A program made the translations under genes and the position numbers. Below, piece by piece: positions 44,654-52,456 of a DNA stretch of 64,000 bases; position 1 is the stretch's first letter, and each line of letters opens with the position of its first letter. Source of the stretch: UBA6059 sp965227155 (GTDB lineage Bacteria; Bacteroidota; Bacteroidia; Cytophagales; Cyclobacteriaceae); contig OZ245731.1 in the NCBI GenBank assembly GCA_965227155.1, positions 4,774,001 through 4,838,000 of the forward strand, written 5' to 3'. The notes beneath the pieces are model-generated. The model had not been told where the DNA came from and ran no database searches. It was given only the letters and a program-made list of their open reading frames with translations.

Positions 44654-45417
44654 AACTTTTCTACTACCCCCAGGCCAAACAAGGCGAAATCATATTTAAC
44701 AGGATCTTGTGGATCAAACCTGCGCAACTGCTCCGTTAGCTCCAGTGCAGTCTTCCAGTCCGTTTGTTTGCGGGTAATTAAGCCAAGCTTTCTCGCTACA
44801 CGATCCACATGCAGGTCGCAGGGGCAGATCAATTGTTGTGCTTTAATTTTCGACCATACACCAAAGTCTACTCCGCAATCATCTTTGCGAACCATCCATC
44901 GCAAAAACATATTCATACGCTTACAAGCTGAGTTGCGTGCAGGGGTGGCAATATGCTTGCGCGTACGTTGCGGTGCATCTGGCAAATCAAAAAAAGAGTT
45001 ATGAAATCGAATTAACCCTTCCTCTACAGTGTCATGATAAAGGGAAACCAAAAATGCATCTTCAAGAGAATCGTGCTTTTGATAGTATGCACGAAACCAT
45101 GCTATGAAATACAATGTATCAGTAGCATTGAATGTTCTATGCTTAAAATTCAAAAATGGCTTTAAATCCTGCTCCTGATGATGAAGAATAAAGTCATGGG
45201 GTGCATTATCCATCAATCCAAAAAGCTCCCGACATTTATTGATGATGGTAGGCCGCTGCCCCCAGGCCAGAATGGCAGCCCAAAGCCCTGTAATTTCAAT
45301 ATCCTGCTTTTTGGTGTATTGGTGGGGAATAGAAATAGGGTCAAGTGTAATGAAATCAGGTCGATTGTAAGTGTCGACCTTCTCATCCAAAAAATCCTTT
45401 AATGCTTGTTCTGCCAC
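44650..45417 (-). CDS. TIGR02757 (DUF2400) family protein
   Basis: 255 residues, family-typical. Visible blocks: DPISIPHQYTKKQDIEITGL, ILAWGQRPTIINKCRELFGL, RFHNSFFDLPDAPQRTRKHI, MNMFLRWMVRKDDCGVDFGV and IKAQQLICPCDLHVDRVARK. It resembles the HhH-GPD DNA glycosylase fold but lacks the clear catalytic Lys/Asp pair, so the reaction is unproven. It is the final gene of a three-gene minus-strand operon, five bases after the LysM gene. Confidence 0.9.
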   Translation of the reverse strand: MAEQALKDFLDEKVDTYNRPDFITLDPISIPHQYTKKQDIEITGLWAAILAWGQRPTIINKCRELFGLMDNAPHDFILHHQEQDLKPFLNFKHRTFNATDTLYFIAWFRAYYQKHDSLEDAFLVSLYHDTVEEGLIRFHNSFFDLPDAPQRTRKHIATPARNSACKRMNMFLRWMVRKDDCGVDFGVWSKIKAQQLICPCDLHVDRVARKLGLITRKQTDWKTALELTEQLRRFDPQDPVKYDFALFGLGVVEKF

Positions 45418-45422
45418 AATGC

Positions 45423-46574
45423 TTATTCTGGTAGGTAGGTGACCTCCACTGGAATCTTGGGATCTAATGCCCCTAATCTTTCAAAAGCAATATCTGTAAG
45501 CCTGATAAGTATGTTATTGTTGATCCCGGTATCCGGCAATTTCCCTACTACCCTAACGAAAATATGCTGGTTGTTCATTTGGTTTCTTACTTGCATGATC
45601 GTGCCTATGGGTACAGTACGGTGCAAAGCCAGGTATTTTCGGGTTTTTGGAGAGTTCTCAATTTTCATTGCAAACCCTTCCTCCAGTATTTGCTCTATGC
45701 CGGAAGTATTTGTGCGTTGCTGATCAGTATTACCATACTTCCTTGGTTGTGCTTTGGTGGAATCTGATTTGGATTCTGCTAGCGAAGGGTTATTTTCAGC
45801 ATCATTATCCTGAACAGACTTATCCTCAACTACGACAACCTCTTCTTTAGCTTCATTTGCGTCTTCGATATCAGAATCATTATTGTCTTCCTCCTCAGTA
45901 GTTATTTCAACCACATCTGTTTTACCGGGTGAAGGATCTGTTTGCGTAATGGTTTGTGCTTTTATCAAAAGCTTTTGGCCAATATCCAATGCGTTGGATT
46001 GTAATTTGTTAAGTGCTTTAAGCTCACTCACACTAACATTGTACAGTCGGGAAATACTGTAAAGTGTCTCAGAAGGTTTCACTTCATGGAATTGGCCACT
46101 CATTTCGGTCACCTCCTCTTTGGCTTCATCAACTTCATTTTTTTGTGTAACAGGCCTGGGAATATTAATGACCTGTCCAACAGCAAGTGTGTTATCAGAA
46201 AAGCCATTGGCCTTCCTGATGACATCAACAGAAACCTCATATGCCCTGCTTATGCCAAAGAGGGTCTCTCCTGATTGCACGGTATGGGTGATGAATTTTC
46301 CTTCAGGATTTGACTGGACAGGCTTTTGCCAGGGAATTGATATTAACTGACCAATGCTAATTTGCCCATTTGATAGATCATTTGCCTCCAAAATAGCATT
46401 AACGCCAGCTCCATATCGTCGACTTATGGCATATAATGTCTCACCCTCATCCACTTGATGAATCACGAAGCTTTTTCCATTTCTGGATTCAAGCCTGAGC
46501 GAGTCCATAGGCATAGCCATAGCCTGCACACCTATCAACATCAATATGATCAACAAATACCTTCTATAGCCCAT
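45423..46574 (-). CDS. LysM protein with C-terminal DPBB/RlpA-like domain
   Basis: 383 residues from the ATG at 46574. A signal peptide (YLLIILMLIGVQAMA) precedes three LysM repeats near 35-80, 105-150 and 170-215 (HQVDEGETLYAISRRYGAG, THTVQSGETLFGISRAYEVS, HEVKPSETLYSISRLYNVS). A Glu/Asp-rich linker follows, and then an RlpA-like double-psi barrel (GTIMQVRNQMNNQHIFVRVV, ILIRLTDIAFERLGAL). It should bind peptidoglycan in the periplasm. The catalytic His/Asp of RlpA transglycosylase is not evident. It overlaps the DUF4905 gene end by 11 bases. Confidence 0.92.
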   Translation of the reverse strand: MGYRRYLLIILMLIGVQAMAMPMDSLRLESRNGKSFVIHQVDEGETLYAISRRYGAGVNAILEANDLSNGQISIGQLISIPWQKPVQSNPEGKFITHTVQSGETLFGISRAYEVSVDVIRKANGFSDNTLAVGQVINIPRPVTQKNEVDEAKEEVTEMSGQFHEVKPSETLYSISRLYNVSVSELKALNKLQSNALDIGQKLLIKAQTITQTDPSPGKTDVVEITTEEEDNNDSDIEDANEAKEEVVVVEDKSVQDNDAENNPSLAESKSDSTKAQPRKYGNTDQQRTNTSGIEQILEEGFAMKIENSPKTRKYLALHRTVPIGTIMQVRNQMNNQHIFVRVVGKLPDTGINNNILIRLTDIAFERLGALDPKIPVEVTYLPE

Positions 46575-47349
46575 AAATATGCAACTCCTGCTTATTTTCA
46601 ACACAAATCAACTTGCCAGCGAAAATAAAAAAAGTATCCCTGCCCAATCCTGCCATCTTATCATTTATTTTTTTGAATAAAATCGTTTCACCTATCTGGT
46701 TGAAAGCCACTAAATAATTACTCAAATGCTCCCTATTTTCCTGAATAAGGTAAGACAATAGAATATTCGAATCATATTCTAAATACTCAGCACCCAATAG
46801 TGGTGTTACCTGAATTTTCTGTTTTATCAGTGCATTGATCGTTTCAAAATCAGGGTCATCTTCCAAATACTGAAACGGAAATTCAATTCTATTATTTTCA
46901 AGGTGATGATGCTCTTTTTCAAACGATGTGGTTGACTCATCAAGACTTTCATTGAGCTTGATAAGCTTATCATTTTCTCTATCCTCAATGAGAATTGCCT
47001 GTTGGTTGAGTTCTCTTAAAAATCTGGCTCCTGATTTATGATATAAAGTTTTCCCCGTACTGACACTAATGATTTTAAGGTTGGTTTTTCCTGGGTCATC
47101 CTCGTCGGGAAATTCATGTATAACGAGGTATTCCCCTACCAAATGCTCCAGATTGTACCACCAGGGTTCCTCTGGAACAATAGGCTTAGACAATGTCTTT
47201 TTCTCGATATTGAAAAGGTAAATTTCACTGGTAAAATCTTCGCTATTCCTTAGTTGTATGGCCAGAAATAACCCTTGTAAATCCCCACGGATTTGCCAGA
47301 TTGTTGAAGAAAACCGATATGAAAATAATTGTGCTAATGCCTTAACCAC
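46564..47349 (-). CDS. DUF4905 family protein
   Basis: 261 residues. It reads as repeated beta strands with IWQIRGDLQGLFLAIQLRNS, WYNLEHLVGEYLVIHEFPDE, LKIISVSTGKTLYHKSGARF, and AEYLEYDSNILLSYLIQE, as in DUF4905, a Bacteroidota family probably of beta-propeller type. No signal peptide is apparent. Heads the operon with the LysM and TIGR02757 genes. Function unknown. Confidence 0.8.
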   Translation of the reverse strand: MVKALAQLFSYRFSSTIWQIRGDLQGLFLAIQLRNSEDFTSEIYLFNIEKKTLSKPIVPEEPWWYNLEHLVGEYLVIHEFPDEDDPGKTNLKIISVSTGKTLYHKSGARFLRELNQQAILIEDRENDKLIKLNESLDESTTSFEKEHHHLENNRIEFPFQYLEDDPDFETINALIKQKIQVTPLLGAEYLEYDSNILLSYLIQENREHLSNYLVAFNQIGETILFKKINDKMAGLGRDTFFIFAGKLICVENKQELHIYGL

Positions 47350-47384
47350 ATGCTAATTTCAGTAATTTAGAGCAGGAAAGCGTT

Positions 47385-48758
47385 ATGAATTTATCGAATA
47401 AAATGAAAGCCATATTCCTTCATCCTTTAATGCACCTAACATTGGGACTGCTGATGAGTCTTCCAGGATTGTCTATTAGTCAGGAAGCTGTCAAGGTCAT
47501 GACCATGAAAATTGACCAGGAAATCGACCCCAGGATGAATCGCTACACCGAGCTGGCACTCGACAATGCAGATGAGATCGGGGCAGATATTGTGATCATT
47601 GAAATGGACACCTACGGAGGGGCCCTCAATGATGCCGATGATATTCGAACGCGAATTCTAAACTATGAAAAGCCTGTTTATGTCTGGATTAATAAAGATG
47701 CAGCTTCTGCCGGTGCTTTAATTTCCATCGCCTGTGATAGCATTTATATGGCTCGTGGGGCTAGTATAGGCGCTGCCACTGTGGTAACAGCAGATGGTGC
47801 TGCAGCCCCCGACAAGTACCAGAGCTATATGCGCTCGATCATGCGCTCTACCGCGGAGGCACAGGGTCGCGATCCCAAAATTGCAGAAGCCATGGTAGAT
47901 GAAAACCTGGAGGTCGATACCATTAGCAGTAAGGGTGAGGTTATTACATTTTCTACCAGTGAGGCCATCACCTACGGCTTTTGTGAGGCTCAGCTCAATA
48001 GCATTGAAGAAATACTGGAACGCCAGCAAATCACCAACTATGAAATAGAAACCTTTGAATTGTCAAGTACAGAAAAGGTCATTTCGATTTTTCTGAACCC
48101 ATTCATAAGTGGGATACTCATTCTAATCATCATTGGAGGCATTTACTTTGAACTGCAAACACCAGGGCTGGGCTTTCCTATAGTTGCTTCCATTATTGCA
48201 GTCATATTATATTTTGTGCCCTATTACCTCAATGGACTGGCTGAAAATTGGGAGATCATTGTGTTTTTTGTGGGCATAGTGCTGCTGGCGGCCGAGATAT
48301 TTGTGATACCCGGCTTTGGCATAGCCGGTATAGCCGGTTTGATATTTACAATCGGATCACTTGTGCTGGTTATGCTCAATAATGACACCTTCGACTTCTC
48401 CTTTGTAGAAGCTGATGACCTATTTATAGCCATATCAACTACTATGGCAGGCTTACTGGGGGCCATTGTGGTCATGTTTATCGGGGGTGTGCGATTAACC
48501 AATTCCGATTTCTTTAAGCGGATTGCTTTACAGGATACTCAGGACCGAAACCAGGGGTACACATCCAACTTCAAAACCGAGTCTTTTATAGGGAAAAGAG
48601 GTAAAACCTACACTGTGCTCAGGCCTTCAGGAAAAATCATTATCGATGATGATATCTATGATGCCTATACTCGAGGCAACTACATTGACAAAGACGTAGA
48701 AGTAGAAGTGGTAGCAGAAGATGGTACCTCACTGAAAGTGAAAGAGGTAAATACATGA
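47385..48758 (+). CDS. NfeD-family membrane protease (ClpP-like plus NfeD)
   Basis: 457 residues. Signal/membrane N-terminus; a ClpP-like serine protease domain (residues 40-215) with DAASAGALISIACDSIYMAR (Ser in S-A-G) and the Lys in APDKYQSYMRS that fits the Ser-Lys dyad of this family. Then about four membrane helices (240-390) and a C-terminal OB-fold NfeD domain (GKRGKTYTVLRPSGKIIIDD). The family cleaves stomatin in archaea and works with flotillin-like proteins. The next gene, kdsB, starts inside its last codons (four-base overlap). Confidence 0.93.
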   Translation: MNLSNKMKAIFLHPLMHLTLGLLMSLPGLSISQEAVKVMTMKIDQEIDPRMNRYTELALDNADEIGADIVIIEMDTYGGALNDADDIRTRILNYEKPVYVWINKDAASAGALISIACDSIYMARGASIGAATVVTADGAAAPDKYQSYMRSIMRSTAEAQGRDPKIAEAMVDENLEVDTISSKGEVITFSTSEAITYGFCEAQLNSIEEILERQQITNYEIETFELSSTEKVISIFLNPFISGILILIIIGGIYFELQTPGLGFPIVASIIAVILYFVPYYLNGLAENWEIIVFFVGIVLLAAEIFVIPGFGIAGIAGLIFTIGSLVLVMLNNDTFDFSFVEADDLFIAISTTMAGLLGAIVVMFIGGVRLTNSDFFKRIALQDTQDRNQGYTSNFKTESFIGKRGKTYTVLRPSGKIIIDDDIYDAYTRGNYIDKDVEVEVVAEDGTSLKVKEVNT

Positions 48759-49504
48759 GAATAATAGGCATCATACCGGCCCGGTACGCATCTACCCGAT
48801 TTCCAGGCAAACCACTCATAGACCTTGGTGGAAAATCAATGATACAGCGGGTATATGAGCAAGCTAGCAAATGTAAAGCCCTAAATGAGGTGTGGGTAGC
48901 CACCGATGACCAGCATATATTTGATGCTGTTTTTGATTTTGGCGGTCGTGTAGTGATGACTAATGCCGACCATAGAAATGGCACAGAAAGATGCTTTGAG
49001 GCCAGTCAGCGGATTCCCAAAAAAGCAGATTACATAATCAATATACAGGGTGATGAACCATTTATTGACCCCAAACAAATAGACGCCCTGGCCGGGCTTC
49101 TTGATGGAAAGACTGAACTGGGCACTCTCATTAAAGCCATAGAAGACCCTACCCTGCTGGATAATCCTAATATCATGAAAGTAGTCTTTAACAAGGCTAT
49201 GGAAGCTTTATATTTCAGTCGCAACTGCATCCCATACATTAGGGGCTCCCAAAAAGAAGAATGGATCAAGGAGCATCAATTTTACAAGCATATTGGAATT
49301 TATGCCTACAGGCAGGATATTTTGGAACGCATTGTATCACTGGCAGAGTCAACATTGGAAAAAGCCGAATCGCTGGAGCAGCTGCGCTGGCTTGAGCATG
49401 GGTTTACCATTAAACTGGCGAAAACCGATATTGAAACTTTTGGCATTGATGTACCCGAAGACCTTGAAAAAGCACAGCAGTATTTAAAGAACAACCCAAC
49501 ATAA
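48755..49504 (+). CDS. kdsB: 3-deoxy-manno-octulosonate cytidylyltransferase
   Basis: 249 residues, normal length. Signature: IIGIIPARYASTRFPGKPL, VWVATDDQHIFDA, NIQGDEPFIDPKQIDAL, and the Kdo-binding HIGIYAYRQDILERI with SLEQLRWLEHGFTI. It activates Kdo with CTP for lipopolysaccharide inner core synthesis in the cytoplasm. Translation is coupled to the NfeD gene. It marks the cell as a lipopolysaccharide-containing Gram-negative. Confidence 0.98.
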   Translation: MRIIGIIPARYASTRFPGKPLIDLGGKSMIQRVYEQASKCKALNEVWVATDDQHIFDAVFDFGGRVVMTNADHRNGTERCFEASQRIPKKADYIINIQGDEPFIDPKQIDALAGLLDGKTELGTLIKAIEDPTLLDNPNIMKVVFNKAMEALYFSRNCIPYIRGSQKEEWIKEHQFYKHIGIYAYRQDILERIVSLAESTLEKAESLEQLRWLEHGFTIKLAKTDIETFGIDVPEDLEKAQQYLKNNPT

Positions 49505-49519
49505 CCCAAAGATAGTACC

Positions 49520-49993
49520 ATGCAAAAGTTGATTCTGACATTCACCCTTTTGATTTTTTCGAGCTATTCCTTCGCTCAAATTCCTTACATAGACAATAAA
49601 AATGCAGTCAACGAATTTCTGGATAATTGGCATAGAAATGCTGCTGAAGCCAATGCTGATGCTTATTTTGGTGCGATGACTGAAAATGGTGTATTCCTGG
49701 GCACAGACCCGGAAGAGCGCTGGAGCAGAGACCAGTTCAGGGCCTATGCAGAAGATGCCTTTGAGAATAAACGCACCTGGAATTTTAAGCCTGAAAAGCG
49801 TTTCATAAGCTTTAATGATGATTATACCATAGCCTGGTTTGATGAAAAGCTGACCACCTGGATGGGCCCGTGCCGGGGCTCAGGAGTCCTTGAAAAAATC
49901 AGTGGAGAATGGAAAATCCGTCAGTACAATCTGGCACTTACACTTAAAAATGAACTGATGACGGACTATTTAAAACTTATTGGGAAAAATTGA
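49520..49993 (+). CDS. Secreted NTF2-like (SnoaL-fold) protein
   Basis: 157 residues. A signal peptide (KLILTFTLLIFSSYSFAQ) is followed by a SnoaL/NTF2-like cone: NEFLDNWHRNAAEANADAYF, MTENGVFLGTDPEERWSRDQ, FISFNDDYTIAWFDEKLTTW and GSGVLEKISGEWKIRQYNLA. The fold hosts many unrelated functions; here a small-ligand binding or enzymatic role in the periplasm is possible. It lies 15 bases after kdsB and overlaps the next small ORF. Confidence 0.85.
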   Translation: MQKLILTFTLLIFSSYSFAQIPYIDNKNAVNEFLDNWHRNAAEANADAYFGAMTENGVFLGTDPEERWSRDQFRAYAEDAFENKRTWNFKPEKRFISFNDDYTIAWFDEKLTTWMGPCRGSGVLEKISGEWKIRQYNLALTLKNELMTDYLKLIGKN

Positions 49994-50163
49994 ATCTCTT
50001 CTTAAAAATATTGTACTGGGTCACCCTCATTCTGGCCATTTTTGCCTTTTGGATTAGCCTTCGGTCAGAAACAGATCAGGTTATGTATACCTTACTAGCT
50101 CTTATCCTTTGGGGCCTGGCCTATTTTTTTCATTGGATTGAAAAAAAATATCGAAGTGAATGA
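49990..50163 (+). CDS. Small two-helix membrane protein
   Basis: A 57-residue ORF with a TTG start that overlaps the preceding stop and an end that overlaps the next gene start (ATGA). Two helices (WVTLILAIFAFWISL and MYTLLALILWGLAYFFHWI) with a basic tail EKKYRSE. The tight coupling on both sides supports translation. No family is recognised. It may work with the DUF3667 membrane protein that follows. Confidence 0.65.
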   Translation: MNLFLKILYWVTLILAIFAFWISLRSETDQVMYTLLALILWGLAYFFHWIEKKYRSE

Positions 50164-51167
50164 AATCAGTAAGGAAGGGAACTAAATGCCTGAACTGTGG
50201 GGAACTACTCCAAATAGATAACAACTATTGTCCCAATTGTGGCCAGAAGAATGATCATCAAAGGGTTTCTATATGGCGCCTTACGGTAGAATTTCTTAGC
50301 AATTATTTTTCCCTTGATTCCAGGTTTGGCAATTCACTTCTGCCTTTCCTCTTTCGTCCTGGTTATTTAACCAACAGATTTCGGGAAGGCAAAAGAGTAA
50401 GTTTTGTCAACCCAATTCGTCTTTATATAATTTTAAGCGTTCTTTACTTCTTTTTGGTAAGTCTCTTTGTTGACCGGTTGACCAATGAGGTAAAAAACGC
50501 TAGTGCAGAAGACCTGGCTAAAATCGAAAAAGAGCTTTCAAATGATCCTGACCTCCCTGATAGTATTCCTACTAATTTCAAGGATGCCAAAGCCCGGGAT
50601 ATAATTAAAATAGATAGTGCTACACAATTTTCATTCTTCGATACAGACTGGCAGAATTATCAAAATCTTAAAGATAAGGACCTCACTATTGATCAGATTT
50701 ATGATAGCCTCAAGGTGGATGATAAACCTTTTTTTGAGGGGTTGATTGTAAAACAATTTGTAAGAATAGATCAATCTCAGGTTGAAAATATCACCTCTTA
50801 TCTTACAAAGAATCTCTCATTGATGATGTTTATCCTATTGCCTGTTGTGGCTTTGATTTTTAAGCTCCTTTATGTCCGCAGGAAGCAATTCTATTATTTT
50901 GAACATCTGGTACACAGTATTCATCTGCACTCTTTTGCATATTTTATTTTCTCACTTTCAATTGTCCTAAACCTTACCTGGGAGTTTGAAATTACCGAAT
51001 ATGCTATATTCGTTTTTCTGGTCTATTTCTTATTCTCCATCAAAAGAGTCTATGCCCAAAGTTGGAGAAAGACAATCGTCAAATCCCTTATTATTGGATG
51101 GTTCTACTCTTTTGTTCTGATAATTGCCTTCCTCCTTGAAATTATAATATCGTTGTTGATATTCTGA
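50160..51167 (+). CDS. DUF3667 membrane protein with zinc ribbon
   Basis: 335 residues. The N-terminus has a four-cysteine zinc ribbon (KCLNCGELLQIDNNYCPNCG), followed by the DUF3667 core LTVEFLSNYFSLDSRFGNSL, FLFRPGYLTNRFREGKRVSF and VNPIRLYIILSVLYFFLVSL. About four or five membrane helices follow, with a hydrophilic loop of about 110 residues between the first and later ones. The family is Bacteroidota-rich and of unknown function. Confidence 0.92.
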   Translation: MKSVRKGTKCLNCGELLQIDNNYCPNCGQKNDHQRVSIWRLTVEFLSNYFSLDSRFGNSLLPFLFRPGYLTNRFREGKRVSFVNPIRLYIILSVLYFFLVSLFVDRLTNEVKNASAEDLAKIEKELSNDPDLPDSIPTNFKDAKARDIIKIDSATQFSFFDTDWQNYQNLKDKDLTIDQIYDSLKVDDKPFFEGLIVKQFVRIDQSQVENITSYLTKNLSLMMFILLPVVALIFKLLYVRRKQFYYFEHLVHSIHLHSFAYFIFSLSIVLNLTWEFEITEYAIFVFLVYFLFSIKRVYAQSWRKTIVKSLIIGWFYSFVLIIAFLLEIIISLLIF

Positions 51168-51169
51168 TT

Positions 51170-52456
51170 TTAAATCGCATCAAGGGCTTTTTTATTAGCT
51201 TCAATGATCTGAGCGATTTCCTTCTCTTGAATGGAGGTTGAAATAAAAAGCGATTCAAATTGCGAGGGAGCCAGATACACACCAGACTCTAGCATTATCC
51301 TGAAATATTTTCCAAACTTCTCAGTATCGCAGGACTTGGCCGTATCAAAGTCAATGACTTTTTGATCAGTAAAAAATAAGCTGTACATACTGCCAAGCCT
51401 GTTGCTGGTAAAGGGCAATCCCTTCTGATCCAGAATCTCCTGTATGCCCTTATCTATAGCTTCGGTAGATTGTGCAATGGTATCATAGACCTCCGGGTGT
51501 GCCTTGAGGTAGCTGAGCATGGCATAACCGGCAGCCATCGCTATCGGATTGCCCGACAAAGTACCTGCCTGATAAACAGGTCCGGTTGGCGACACATGAT
51601 CCATAATCTCTTTTTTGCCACCATAGGCACCCACTGGCAAGCCACCACCAATGATCTTTCCTAATGTAGTCATATCCGGGGTTATGCCCAGCAACTGCTG
51701 TGCACCGCCTTGCGAAAGCCTGAATCCGGTCATCACCTCATCGAAAATAAGGACCACCCCATGGTTGGTACACAGTTTCCTCAAATGTTCGAGAAAGCCA
51801 GGCTTGGGTAGCACACAACCCATGTTGCCAGCTACCGGCTCGATGATAACTGCAGCCAGATTATCACTATGGGTTTCGAAAGCCTTATTGACGGCCTCTT
51901 CATTATTAAAAGGCACGCTGATGGTGTCTGCTGCAGTTCCTTTTGTTACCCCGGGGCTATTGGGACTGCCCATTGTAATGGCACCACTACCCGCGGCAAT
52001 CAAAAAAGCATCTCCATGACCATGATAGCAGCCTTCAAACTTGATGATTTTGTCTTTCCCGGTGTAGCCCCTTGCTACCCTGATGGCCGACATAGTTGCC
52101 TCAGTACCCGAGTTAACCATGCGCACACTTTCAATGCTTGGCACCATGGAAACGATTAACTCGGCCATATCGACCTCCGCCTCTGTGGGCGCACCAAAAC
52201 TCATGGAATTGCTCAGCGCTTTTGCTACTGCAGATTCTATAGCTTCATGGGCATGGCCTAGTATCATGGGACCCCAGCTATTGATCAACTCAATATAGTC
52301 GTTGCCATCTGCATCGGTAATGTAGGCTCCCTTGGCCCTCTTAATAAAAAGTGGGTCACCACCCACAGCTTTAAAAGCTCTAACCGGTGAATTCACGCCA
52401 CCGGGAATAAAATTTTGTGCTCTCTTAAATAATTCCTGACTATTCGTTTTCTTCAT
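51170..52456 (-). CDS. hemL: Glutamate-1-semialdehyde 2,1-aminomutase
   Basis: 428 residues from the ATG at 52456; one nine bases earlier is also possible. Signature motifs: RAQNFIPGGVNSPVRAFKAV, INSWGPMILGHAHEAIESAV, FEGCYHGHGDAFLIAAGSGA, LIFDEVMTGFRLSQGGAQQL, and the PLP lysine in DMTTLGKIIGGGLPVGAYG. It makes 5-aminolevulinate in the C5 pathway of heme synthesis. It overlaps the end of the TPR/periplasmic-binding gene. Confidence 0.98.
   Translation of the reverse strand: MKKTNSQELFKRAQNFIPGGVNSPVRAFKAVGGDPLFIKRAKGAYITDADGNDYIELINSWGPMILGHAHEAIESAVAKALSNSMSFGAPTEAEVDMAELIVSMVPSIESVRMVNSGTEATMSAIRVARGYTGKDKIIKFEGCYHGHGDAFLIAAGSGAITMGSPNSPGVTKGTAADTISVPFNNEEAVNKAFETHSDNLAAVIIEPVAGNMGCVLPKPGFLEHLRKLCTNHGVVLIFDEVMTGFRLSQGGAQQLLGITPDMTTLGKIIGGGLPVGAYGGKKEIMDHVSPTGPVYQAGTLSGNPIAMAAGYAMLSYLKAHPEVYDTIAQSTEAIDKGIQEILDQKGLPFTSNRLGSMYSLFFTDQKVIDFDTAKSCDTEKFGKYFRIMLESGVYLAPSQFESLFISTSIQEKEIAQIIEANKKALDAI

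Noticed and set aside
51651..52159. Overlapping open frames opposite hemL.
   Set aside because: hemL is a strongly conserved enzyme with all motifs on the other strand; these frames have no family or start-site support.
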